This document shows positions 28,634-37,867 of a stretch of 64,000 nucleotides of DNA, in pieces. The position numbers were made by a program, and so were the translations under genes. Numbering within the stretch: position 1 is the stretch's first letter; each line of letters opens with the position of its first letter. The DNA comes from Prolixibacteraceae bacterium (lineage in GTDB: Bacteria; Bacteroidota; Bacteroidia; Bacteroidales; Prolixibacteraceae): NCBI GenBank assembly GCA_019163175.1, contig JAFLKN010000022.1, forward strand, positions 167,661 through 231,660, given 5' to 3'. The notes under the pieces are model-generated. The model searched no databases, was not told the DNA's origin, and saw only the letters and a program-made list of their open reading frames with translations.

Positions 28634-28821
28634 AAATCTCTTGAATTTAAATTCTGTTAGTTAAACCTGAAAATGATCGAATGGTTTATTTCTCATCGAA
28701 TCGATTTTGATTTTTGTATAATCAGCATTAACCTAAAAAATGCGTTTATTTGTTTATCCCCTGATTGATACAGAACTTAAGCTACAGATAAAAGAGGGCA
28801 TTAACAAAATCAATTAGAAAT

Positions 28822-30174
28822 ATGAAACGGTACAACTTGCTTCTGTGGGTGCTAATTCTTACAATGTCAGTAAGCGCCCAGCCGCCCCGGCTGCTGATTA
28901 CTACTGATATTGGCGGCGATCCCGACGACCAGCAATCGCTGGTTCGGCTGATGGTTTATACCAACGAGTTTGATGTTGAAGGCATCATCTGTTCGGCAGC
29001 CGGAACACCCGGAGAATTGAAGGATGCGGTGGTGAGACCCGATTTGGTGGAGGAAATTATCAGGGGATACCAGACTGTTTATCCAAATTTACTGAAACAC
29101 GATAAAGATTTTCCAGCTCCTGAGTATTTATTTTCTATTGTGAAAAGGGGGAATCCGCTGCGTGGTTGGGAAAATGTGTGTGATGGCAAAGACACGGAGG
29201 GTTCTGAATGGATTATCCGGCAGGTGGATAAGAAAGACAAGCGACCTTTAAATATCTGTATTTTTGGCGGACAGACCGATTTGGCTCAGGCGCTCTGGAA
29301 TGTAAAGAATAGCCGGTCAGCAAAGGAATTTCAACAGTTTATTTCAAAGATCAGGGTGTACGATATCAACGATCAGGATAAAATATTCACGAAACTGTAC
29401 GCAGCGTTTAAACTACCCTTTTATGTTTTGGCCAAAGCGCCGGAAGGTGTCGATAAGCGCGAAGGAGCTTATCGTGGAATTTATCTGGGTGGCGATGAAA
29501 GCCTAACGTCGATGACCTGGCTGAAAGAAAATGCGCTTGAAAATCACGGCCCGCTTGGAAAATTGTATCCCACCAAAACATGGACTGCTCCCAACCCGCA
29601 TGGGGTAATGAAAGAAGGCGATACTCCTTCCTGGTTTTTTTTCCTGAAGAATGGATTGAATATTGCCGAACGACCCGAATTGGTTGGCTGGGGCGGAAGG
29701 TTTCTGAAAAATGAGGCAGGTGTTTATCGGGATGCTACCGACACATTTGAGGACAAAACTGAAGCTCGTGCTACGGTTTACCGTTGGCGCGAAGATTTTC
29801 AAAACGACTGGGCAGCCCGGATGGACTGGTGTGTTGGCGACTACCAAAATTGTAATCATGCCCCGATGGTTTCAGTGAATGGTTCAACAGGCAAAGAACT
29901 TCTCATTATTAAAGCGAATGCCAACGAAACCGTTGAACTTGATGCAAGCGCCTCAACCGATCCCGATGGAAATTCTCTCCACTTCGAATGGTTAAACTAT
30001 CCGGAAACCTCAAATATTTCAGGAGAAATGATGGCAATAACAGGTAATGGGAAGGCTTCAGTAAAAATGTCGGGGCTGGAAAAGGGGAAAAAACTTCACA
30101 TGGTTCTGAAAGTTACCGACAACGAAAAACCCAATCTGACTGCATACAAGCGAATCGATTTGATTTTAAAATAA
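28822..30174 (+). CDS. secreted DUF1593 nucleoside-hydrolase-like protein
   Basis: A 450-residue protein with a signal peptide (1-20, ending SAQ). The N-terminal domain begins LLITTDIGGDPDDQQS, with aspartates 29, 33, 35 and 36 in the pattern that binds calcium in inosine-uridine nucleoside hydrolases. Residues 170-330 continue the DUF1593 domain. The last 100 residues are an Ig/PKD-like sandwich (ELDASASTDPDGNSL). The family is common in glycan loci of Bacteroidota, and its substrate there is a glycoside rather than a nucleoside in all likelihood, but this is not proven. It opens the second glycan locus, 68 bases before the first sulfatase. Confidence 0.83.
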   Translation: MKRYNLLLWVLILTMSVSAQPPRLLITTDIGGDPDDQQSLVRLMVYTNEFDVEGIICSAAGTPGELKDAVVRPDLVEEIIRGYQTVYPNLLKHDKDFPAPEYLFSIVKRGNPLRGWENVCDGKDTEGSEWIIRQVDKKDKRPLNICIFGGQTDLAQALWNVKNSRSAKEFQQFISKIRVYDINDQDKIFTKLYAAFKLPFYVLAKAPEGVDKREGAYRGIYLGGDESLTSMTWLKENALENHGPLGKLYPTKTWTAPNPHGVMKEGDTPSWFFFLKNGLNIAERPELVGWGGRFLKNEAGVYRDATDTFEDKTEARATVYRWREDFQNDWAARMDWCVGDYQNCNHAPMVSVNGSTGKELLIIKANANETVELDASASTDPDGNSLHFEWLNYPETSNISGEMMAITGNGKASVKMSGLEKGKKLHMVLKVTDNEKPNLTAYKRIDLILK

Positions 30175-30242
30175 TAACCACATAAAAGAAGAATAATTTT
30201 TACCTTTAACGACTAACTAAACGATGCTAACCAACTTGAACT

Positions 30243-31826
30243 ATGCTGCGATCCATTCTTTTAATGACTCTGGCAGGTGTTTCATCCGGACTTGTCACTA
30301 AAGCAACCGATCAGCCAAATAAGTCTCCAAATATCCTTTTTGTCATTTCCGACGACCAGTCGTTTCCACATGCAAGCGCATACGGCTGCAAGTGGGTAAA
30401 AACACCGGCTTTCGACCGTATAGCGCACGATGGGATACTATTTACAAATGCCTATACCTGCAATGCAAAATGTTCGCCTTCGCGTTCCAGCATCCTTACC
30501 GGGCGCAATACCTGGCAGTTGGAAGAAGCCGGTAATCATGTTCCCTATTTTCCGGCGAAGTTTAAAACTTATGCCGAAACCCTTATTGGGATTGGTTACC
30601 ATGTTGGTCATACTGCAAAAGGCTGGGCGCCCGGAAATCCCGGAATGGTGAACGGCCAAAAACGCGAATTGCTCGGCCCATCGTGGAACGAACACAAAAC
30701 CACACCTCCTGCAAAATACATTTCCGATAACGATTATTCGTCCAATTTCGAAGCCTTCCTGAAGGACAATCCCGATGGAAAACCATTCTGCTTTTGGTAT
30801 GGAAGCACCGAACCACACCGCGCTTATGAATTTAAAGCAGGAGCAACCAAAGGCGGAAAATCCATTTCTGAAATTGATAAAGTTTTTGGTTTTTGGCCCG
30901 ACAATGATACCGTAAGGAACGACATGCTCGACTATGCCTTCGAAATTGAATACTTCGATTTGCATCTCGGGAAAATGCTTAAGATTCTGGAAGAAAAAGG
31001 TTTGCTCGATAATACAATCATCGTGGTAACTGCCGATAACGGAATGCCGTTTCCACGCGTGAAGGGCAATGCCTACGAATTATCGAACCATTTGCCGCTG
31101 GCAATTATGTGGCCAAAGGGAATTAAAAACCCAGGACGAACGGTTGACGATTTTGTGAGTTTTACTGATTTTGCGCCGACATTTCTCGATTTGGCAGGTG
31201 TTTCAGAAAAACAAAGCGGGATGCAAAAAATGGAGGGTAAAAGTTTGAGGCAGGTTTTCGATGGTACACAAAAAGGCAAGTTCCGCGAATTTATGGTGAT
31301 TGGTAAAGAGCGCACCGACTTAGGAAGGCCCGACGACGTTGGTTATCCGATCCGGGGAATTGTAACCAACGAATTTCTTTATCTCCGGAATTATCATCCC
31401 GAGCGCTGGCCGGCAGGCAACCCCGAAACCGGATACATGGATTGCGACGGTTCTCCAACCAAATCATTTATCCTGAACGATCGCCGAATGAAAGGCAAAA
31501 GCAACTACTGGGACCTGAATTTTGGAAAGGTTGGGGTAGAGCAATTGTTTCGCGTAGCTGATGATCGCGAATGTTTGGAAAACCTGGCCGAAGATCCGGC
31601 CTACACAACAGTTAAAAGCAAGTTAATCAAACAAATGACCAAAAAGCTCAAGGAAGACGGCGACCCTCGCATGTTTGGAAATGGCGATATTTTCGATACT
31701 TATCCATACTCCGAAGACACCCGGAATTATTACAATCGCGTGATGGCTGGCGAAAAGCTGAAAGCCGGATGGATCGAACCAACCGATATCGAGAAAGAGA
31801 AAATAAATCAATTACCTGAAAAATGA
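30243..31826 (+). CDS. sulfatase, N-sulfoglucosamine-sulfohydrolase-like (first of four)
   Basis: A 527-residue S1-family sulfatase with a signal peptide (about 1-20). The metal-binding start is NILFVISDDQS. The formylglycine motif is C77-S-P-S-R (KCSPSRSSILTGR). The second metal site is VTADNGMPFPR. The FPHASAYG and HTAKGWAPGNPG segments resemble the heparan N-sulfatase (SGSH) group. Activity requires conversion of Cys77 to formylglycine by a maturase encoded elsewhere. Its TGA stop overlaps the ATG of the next sulfatase by four bases, so the two are translationally coupled. Confidence 0.9.
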   Translation: MLRSILLMTLAGVSSGLVTKATDQPNKSPNILFVISDDQSFPHASAYGCKWVKTPAFDRIAHDGILFTNAYTCNAKCSPSRSSILTGRNTWQLEEAGNHVPYFPAKFKTYAETLIGIGYHVGHTAKGWAPGNPGMVNGQKRELLGPSWNEHKTTPPAKYISDNDYSSNFEAFLKDNPDGKPFCFWYGSTEPHRAYEFKAGATKGGKSISEIDKVFGFWPDNDTVRNDMLDYAFEIEYFDLHLGKMLKILEEKGLLDNTIIVVTADNGMPFPRVKGNAYELSNHLPLAIMWPKGIKNPGRTVDDFVSFTDFAPTFLDLAGVSEKQSGMQKMEGKSLRQVFDGTQKGKFREFMVIGKERTDLGRPDDVGYPIRGIVTNEFLYLRNYHPERWPAGNPETGYMDCDGSPTKSFILNDRRMKGKSNYWDLNFGKVGVEQLFRVADDRECLENLAEDPAYTTVKSKLIKQMTKKLKEDGDPRMFGNGDIFDTYPYSEDTRNYYNRVMAGEKLKAGWIEPTDIEKEKINQLPEK

Positions 31827-33592
31827 AAAAATATTCATTGATAGGAACTGCATCGCTTTTCATGATTTCCGGATCGTTACAAGCGGCTAGCTTTCGTGCT
31901 GAAAAAACGAAACAGCCCAATGTTATTATCATCCTGACCGATGATGCAGGCATTGGCGACTTCGGATTCAACGGAAACCCGCTGATTAAAACGCCCAACC
32001 TCGATAAGCTGGCTGCAAGGAGCACGCGATTTACCAACTTTTTTGTTTCACCTGTTTGTGCTCCCACCCGTGCCAGTTTGCTTACTGGAAAATTTTCGCA
32101 TACAACCGGCGTTTACGACACGTACAACGGCGGAGCGGTAATGGCGACCGAAGAAATTACGTTGGCCGAAATCCTGCGCGACAACGGTTACCAAACCGGA
32201 GTATTTGGCAAATGGCATTTGGGCGATAATTACCCTTACCGCCCTGTTGATCAGGGATTTTCGGAATCGTTTGTTTTTAAAGGTGGCGGACTTGGGCAGC
32301 CCGGCGATCACGATAATTATTTTAAGTTCGATAGCGCGTATTTTAACCCGGTGATGTATTTAAATGAGAAAAAAGGTCACACCGATGGATACTGTTCAGA
32401 TGTTTTTACCAATGAAGCCCTAAGGTTTATCCGACGCGAAAAGAACAATTCATTTTTTGTCTATCTGGCTTTTAACGCGCCGCATACACCTTTGCTGGTT
32501 CCCGAAAAATATGCTTCGATCTATAAAAATCTGAACGCTGGTGATTTCAGTAAATTGCAGGGTAGCCCAACTAACATGTCTGAAAAAGACATGGATGCCG
32601 CCCGGAAGGTTTATGGCATGATGACCAATGTTGACGATAATATTGGCCGATTAATGAAGGAACTCCATGATCAGGATTTGATCGATAATACCATAGTCAT
32701 TTTCCTGTCTGACAATGGGCCTCAGCAAAACCGCTACAAAATGGGACTTCGCGCATTAAAGGGTTCGGTTTACCAGGGCGGGATAAAATCACCTTGCCTC
32801 ATTCAATATCCCAAAATACTTCCTGAAAATAAAGAAATCGCGACAACTGCGGCCCACATCGACCTTTTGCCCACAATTCTTGACTTGTGCCATATTCGTA
32901 CTCCTGAAAATTCCGCAATTGATGGTCGAAGTTTGATTCCATTACTTGAAGGTAACGAAGAGGAATTTAAGAGTCGGACACTGTTTTTCGAATGGGGACG
33001 GGGTTTCCCAATTCCATACCGCAACTTTGCGGCCATGAAAGGTGGATACAAATTAGTTGGAAATACCGATAAGCAATCGGGACTCGAAGGGTTTGAACTT
33101 TTCGATTTAACTGCCACTCCTGATGAATCGAAGAATATTCTAGTTGAAAACCGGGAAACAGCTCAAAGTATAAAAGCAGAACTTGAAAAATGGTATTTAA
33201 AAACGGTTTCTCACCCGAATAATCGCAGAGTTCACCCGGCCATTGCCGGCACAACCCATGAAAATCCGGTCGTTTTGAACCGGAACGATGCCAAAGGGAG
33301 TCCTGGAATTTGGGAACAGGAAGAGATTTTTGGCTATTGGGATGTGCGGATTACCACCTCAGGAAAATATACCATTAAGGCCAAATTTATCAAGGAGTTA
33401 AAAGAGCCGGGAACTTTATTTCTGAAAATGTATCCGTACCAATATACAGCCAACTCGCAAGGAAATACGGATGAAATAATTATTTCTGAAGCTTTGTTGG
33501 ACACAGGCGACTATCGGCTGGAAATCTATTTTCAAACCAAATCAGGAAAAATGATTTTTCCTTTGACTTGCAGCGTTTTAAAACTGAATTAA
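31823..33592 (+). CDS. sulfatase, arylsulfatase A/B-like (second of four)
   Basis: A 589-residue S1-family sulfatase with a signal peptide (about 1-22). Motifs: NVIIILTDDAGIGD, formylglycine site C79-A-P-T-R, GKWHLGD, and the metal site FLSDNGPQQNR. The C-terminal 110 residues after about 470 form an additional sandwich (GYWDVRITTSGKYTIKAKF) typical of this sulfatase clade in Bacteroidota. It starts within the stop codon of the preceding sulfatase and lies 64 bases before the third one. Sugar specificity cannot be assigned. Confidence 0.92.
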   Translation: MKKYSLIGTASLFMISGSLQAASFRAEKTKQPNVIIILTDDAGIGDFGFNGNPLIKTPNLDKLAARSTRFTNFFVSPVCAPTRASLLTGKFSHTTGVYDTYNGGAVMATEEITLAEILRDNGYQTGVFGKWHLGDNYPYRPVDQGFSESFVFKGGGLGQPGDHDNYFKFDSAYFNPVMYLNEKKGHTDGYCSDVFTNEALRFIRREKNNSFFVYLAFNAPHTPLLVPEKYASIYKNLNAGDFSKLQGSPTNMSEKDMDAARKVYGMMTNVDDNIGRLMKELHDQDLIDNTIVIFLSDNGPQQNRYKMGLRALKGSVYQGGIKSPCLIQYPKILPENKEIATTAAHIDLLPTILDLCHIRTPENSAIDGRSLIPLLEGNEEEFKSRTLFFEWGRGFPIPYRNFAAMKGGYKLVGNTDKQSGLEGFELFDLTATPDESKNILVENRETAQSIKAELEKWYLKTVSHPNNRRVHPAIAGTTHENPVVLNRNDAKGSPGIWEQEEIFGYWDVRITTSGKYTIKAKFIKELKEPGTLFLKMYPYQYTANSQGNTDEIIISEALLDTGDYRLEIYFQTKSGKMIFPLTCSVLKLN

Positions 33593-33656
33593 ATTAATCG
33601 TAGATTTCACGAAAACTTAATGGTACAATTGAAATTGATTTTGAAAAAATCCAATC

Positions 33657-35087
33657 ATGTTAACATACGATTTAAAAACTTTATGCTTTCTCGGTTTGAC
33701 CAGTTTGGCAGTTACTGGTCGGGCTCAACAAAAACCCAATATTATCTTTATTCTGACTGACGATCATCGTTGGGATGCCTTGGGTTGTGCAGGCAATAAA
33801 ATCATTCAGACTCCGGAAATGGACAAACTGGCCGGAAATGGAGTTTATTTCAGGAATGCTTTTGTTACCACTCCAATCTGCGCTGCTAGTCGTGCATCTA
33901 TCTTATGCGGCATGTATGAACGTACGCATGGATACACATTTCAGCAAGGGCCGCTGAAAGAGCCTTACATGCAGCTTAGTTATCCGGTAATTCTGAAACA
34001 GCAGGGTTATTATACCGGCTTTTTCGGAAAGCTGGGGGTCACGTATAAAAACGCAGACAAACTTTTTAATGAGGCCGATATTTACGACCGGAACGAAAAA
34101 TACGCCGATCGACGGGGATATTTCTATAAAACCATTGGCGCCGACACAGTTCACCTGACACGTTATACCGGGCATCAGGCTCAACAATTTATCCGGAATG
34201 CTTCGACCAATAAACCTTTCTGTCTTTCGCTGAGCTTCAGTGCGCCGCACGCTCACGATAAAGCAAAGGAACAGTACTTCTGGCAGAAAAAATCAGATGA
34301 ACGCTATACCGGAATAACTATTCCGCCACCCTTATTGGGCGACGACAACTATTTTAAGGCTCTACCTAAAGAGGTCCAGGAAGGTTTTAGTCGCCTGCGC
34401 TGGACCTGGCGATTTGATACTCCTGAAAAATATCAGCACAGTGTAAAAGGTTATTATCGAATGATCAGTGAGATTGACGATGAAATTGCTGATTTGAGAA
34501 AAGTGTTGGTTGAAAAAGGAATTGCCGATAATACAGTCATTATTCTGATTGGCGACAACGGTTATTCTTTGGGCGAACGTCAGTTGGCCGATAAATGGCT
34601 TATGTATGACAATTCATTGCATGTGCCATTGATTATTTATGACCCAAGATCAAAACAGCATCACGATGTCAACGACATGGTGCTCAATATCGATGTTCCA
34701 AAAACTATTCTCGATTTGGCGGGCATTAAACTCCCTAAAGAATATCAGGGAAACAGCCTGCTTGCGTATATAAATGGAAAAAGTCCTAAGAACAGTCGCG
34801 ATGCAATTCTTTTTGAGCACCTCTGGAAATTGCCTGAAATTCCGTCGAGTGAGGGGATCAGAACCTCAAAATGGAAATATTTCAGGTATCGATTTATTCA
34901 GTCGCCCGAAGAATTGTATGATCTGGAAAACGATCCGCTGGAAACCAACAATCTTGCGCAGGATCCGGTACATAAAAAGGTAGTTGACGAGCTCCACCGG
35001 AAATGTGATGCACAAATTAAGAAATATACCAATGCTAAGCTGATTTCGGATTATACTCCGGCAGAGGAGATTAACCTGTCATTTTAG
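33657..35087 (+). CDS. sulfatase with variant CxAxR motif (third of four)
   Basis: A 476-residue S1-family sulfatase with a signal peptide (about 1-23). The metal-binding start is NIIFILTDDHRWDALG and the second metal site is LIGDNGYSLGE. The formylglycine motif is C75-A-A77-S-R, with alanine in place of the common proline, followed by ASILCG instead of the usual SxLTG. Formylglycine-generating enzymes accept alanine at this place in some sulfatases, so activity is likely but maturation may differ. It lies directly ahead of the GH78 gene (30 bases). Confidence 0.88.
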   Translation: MLTYDLKTLCFLGLTSLAVTGRAQQKPNIIFILTDDHRWDALGCAGNKIIQTPEMDKLAGNGVYFRNAFVTTPICAASRASILCGMYERTHGYTFQQGPLKEPYMQLSYPVILKQQGYYTGFFGKLGVTYKNADKLFNEADIYDRNEKYADRRGYFYKTIGADTVHLTRYTGHQAQQFIRNASTNKPFCLSLSFSAPHAHDKAKEQYFWQKKSDERYTGITIPPPLLGDDNYFKALPKEVQEGFSRLRWTWRFDTPEKYQHSVKGYYRMISEIDDEIADLRKVLVEKGIADNTVIILIGDNGYSLGERQLADKWLMYDNSLHVPLIIYDPRSKQHHDVNDMVLNIDVPKTILDLAGIKLPKEYQGNSLLAYINGKSPKNSRDAILFEHLWKLPEIPSSEGIRTSKWKYFRYRFIQSPEELYDLENDPLETNNLAQDPVHKKVVDELHRKCDAQIKKYTNAKLISDYTPAEEINLSF

Positions 35088-35117
35088 AATTAGATAAACG
35101 AACTAAACCAAAATACA

Positions 35118-37856
35118 ATGAAACGATTTCTCTTTTTAATTCTGCTTATTTCTACAGGCTTTGTTGCACTGGCGAAAATATCTCCGGAAAAATTGACTTG
35201 CGAATACCTTGAAAATCCGTCGGTGGTTGATGTGGTTCAGCCTCGTTTATCGTGGATAAATATTGCCGAAAAAGGTGAACGTGGACAAATGCAAACGGCC
35301 TGGCAAATAAGGGTGGCAACAACCGAAAAGAAGTTGAAACAAGCTGATTTGTGGGACAGTCAGAAGGTTTCAGGAGAGCAATCGAACAGGATTGTTTATA
35401 CAGGGAAACAGCTAAAATCGCGTACCGAATGCTGGTGGCAAGTACGCGTTTGGGACAAAAATGGTACAGCTTCGGAATGGAGCAAACCGGCTTTCTGGCG
35501 AATGGGGCTTTTAAATCCGTCAGATTGGACTGCCAAATGGATTGGAGCTCCCTGGCAGGGCGAAGAAGCGCTTCCGAAAAAGATAAATCCTCAAACCAAG
35601 TTGCCTGAAATATTACCACCGCCAGCACCAATGTTTCGCAAAGAATTCAGGGTTGAAAAGAAAGTTGAAAAAGCTGTTGCTTTCGTTACAGGCTTAGGAT
35701 ATTTTGAACTCTTTCTGAACGGACAGAAAGTGGGTGACGATGTTTTGGTTCCTAACCAAACCAACTACGGAAAACGTCCGGAACTGAAAACGGAAGGCAT
35801 TCCGCTGGAAGACAATTTCAGGGAATATAAGGTGATGTATCTGGCTTATGATATTAAAAATCAGTTAAAAAACGGAAGCAATGCTTTAGGCAGCATGCTT
35901 GGAAATGGTTTTTACAATCCGGCAAAACATTGGGCCGGAGCTTATGGCAGTCCTCGTTTTCTGGCGCAGATTTACATTACCTATACCGATGGAAAAGAGG
36001 AAGTTATTGTAAGTGATGAAAGTTGGAAAGCTGCTGAAAGTCCGATTTTGATGGATATGGTTTATTACGGCGAACATTACGATGCACGTAAGGAGCAGCT
36101 AGGGTGGAATAAGCCTGGTTTTGATGATTCGAAATGGCAGCCGGTTGTGCTTCGTAAATCTCCCGAAGGAAAATTGGCTGCTCATACCGCTTATACCGAC
36201 AAGGTAATGGATCGTTTAAGTCCAGTTAAAATTGAAAAGCTGGATAATGGAAATTACAAAGTTGATTTTGGTGTTGAGGTTTCCGGATGGGTCAAGTTAA
36301 ATCAGGTAAAAGGACCAGCAGGGCATAAAATTGATATCAAATATTTGTGCACCGCGTATTCAGGCGATAACTCCTATATTTTCAAAGGTGAGGGAGCCGA
36401 ATCGTATGCCGCCCGTTTCAACTGGTTCATTTTTGATGGTGTGGAAATTATCAATTGGCCGGGCGAACTTAAGCCTGAACAGATTACAGCCGAAGTGGTG
36501 CATACTTATGTGGAAGAATCGGCCACTTTCGAAACTTCCAATCCGCTATTCAATACCATCAATAAAATATGGCGCAGAAGTCAGACCGACAATATGCATG
36601 GTGGAGTTGCCAGCGATTGCCCTCACCGCGAACGTTCTCCCTATACCGGCGACGGGCAGGTCTCTTGTGTAACTGTAATGCATAATTACGATGCCCGGAA
36701 TTTCTACCACAAATGGATTCAGGATATTCTTGGGGCACAAAATGTGGAAACCGGATATGTTCCGAACGGAGCGCCTTGGCAACCTGGTTGTGGCGGGGGA
36801 GTGGCATGGGGCGCCGCAATGTGCATTATGCCCTGGGAGTTTTACCTGCATTATGGCGATAAAGATATGCTGGAAGATAATTATACGGGCATGAAAGAAT
36901 ACGTGCGTTACATGCAAACCTGGGTTGATAAGGACGGAGTTATGAACTCGCAGCGAACCGGAAAAGACGGAAAGGTGCTTCAGTGGTTCAATCTGGGCGA
37001 TTGGGTTGCACCCGGCAATTTACCTCCTAACGAAATGGTGCATACTTTTTATTTCTGGCGTTGTGCCGATTTTACGGCTAAGGCTGCTAAAGCTCTTGAT
37101 AAATCAGAGGAAGCAATTAGATATGCCGAACTAGCTGAACGGACAAAGCAGGCTTTTTTTAAGAAGTTTTACGACGAGAAGAATGGAACCTATGGTAAAG
37201 CAGGTGGAAATATTTTTGCTCTGAAAATGGGTGTTCCTGCCGATCAATATCCGATGGTTATTAAAAGCCTGAAAGACGACATTAAAGCGAACAACGGAAA
37301 TTTGGATACCGGTATTTTTGGTACCCAGTTCTTTTTCGAAGTCTTGTCGGAAAACGGAATGCACGATTTGGCTTATGAGGCTATGAACAAACGGACTCAG
37401 CCCAGTTTTGGCTGGTGGATTGATCAGGGAGCAACAACTACCTGGGAGCAATGGAATGGTGAGAATTCGCGCAATCACCCCATGTTTGGGGGTAGTATTG
37501 TATGGTTTTACCGAAAGCTCGCCGGAATGAATACCGATGTCGAAGCGCCTGGTTACAAACACATCATTTTCCGACCTCAACCTGCTGCTGATCTTTCCTA
37601 TGTGAAGTATTTCCAGCATACTCCTTTCGGTGAAGCCGGAATCCAATGGAAATATGAAAACCAGCAATTCTCTATGCAGATTACTGTTCCGGTAGGGTGC
37701 CGGGCGACTGTCTATGTTCCGCTCCTTAAAGGAAAACGAATTTCGGAAAGCGGAGTGCCAATGTCTTCGTCAAAGGCTATTAAGATCATCAAAGAGGAAG
37801 AGGGATATCAGGTTGCTCAGGTCAATAGTGGTCAATATCAATTTATTTCAGAATAA
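35118..37856 (+). CDS. GH78 alpha-L-rhamnosidase
   Basis: A 912-residue secreted enzyme (signal peptide about 1-19) with the full GH78 layout: N-terminal fibronectin-like domain (CEYLENPSVVDVVQPRLSW), Bac_rhamnosid_N sandwich, (alpha/alpha)6 catalytic domain and C-terminal sandwich. The acid motif is D500-C-P-H-R-E505-R followed by SPYTGDGQ. The inverting base is expected at Glu777 in GATTTWEQWN. GH78 enzymes remove terminal alpha-L-rhamnose with inversion. Flanked by sulfatases on both sides, it points to a rhamnose-containing sulfated glycan such as an ulvan-like or pectin-like polymer. That substrate is an inference. Confidence 0.93.
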   Translation: MKRFLFLILLISTGFVALAKISPEKLTCEYLENPSVVDVVQPRLSWINIAEKGERGQMQTAWQIRVATTEKKLKQADLWDSQKVSGEQSNRIVYTGKQLKSRTECWWQVRVWDKNGTASEWSKPAFWRMGLLNPSDWTAKWIGAPWQGEEALPKKINPQTKLPEILPPPAPMFRKEFRVEKKVEKAVAFVTGLGYFELFLNGQKVGDDVLVPNQTNYGKRPELKTEGIPLEDNFREYKVMYLAYDIKNQLKNGSNALGSMLGNGFYNPAKHWAGAYGSPRFLAQIYITYTDGKEEVIVSDESWKAAESPILMDMVYYGEHYDARKEQLGWNKPGFDDSKWQPVVLRKSPEGKLAAHTAYTDKVMDRLSPVKIEKLDNGNYKVDFGVEVSGWVKLNQVKGPAGHKIDIKYLCTAYSGDNSYIFKGEGAESYAARFNWFIFDGVEIINWPGELKPEQITAEVVHTYVEESATFETSNPLFNTINKIWRRSQTDNMHGGVASDCPHRERSPYTGDGQVSCVTVMHNYDARNFYHKWIQDILGAQNVETGYVPNGAPWQPGCGGGVAWGAAMCIMPWEFYLHYGDKDMLEDNYTGMKEYVRYMQTWVDKDGVMNSQRTGKDGKVLQWFNLGDWVAPGNLPPNEMVHTFYFWRCADFTAKAAKALDKSEEAIRYAELAERTKQAFFKKFYDEKNGTYGKAGGNIFALKMGVPADQYPMVIKSLKDDIKANNGNLDTGIFGTQFFFEVLSENGMHDLAYEAMNKRTQPSFGWWIDQGATTTWEQWNGENSRNHPMFGGSIVWFYRKLAGMNTDVEAPGYKHIIFRPQPAADLSYVKYFQHTPFGEAGIQWKYENQQFSMQITVPVGCRATVYVPLLKGKRISESGVPMSSSKAIKIIKEEEGYQVAQVNSGQYQFISE

Positions 37857-37867
37857 AACCAATTAAA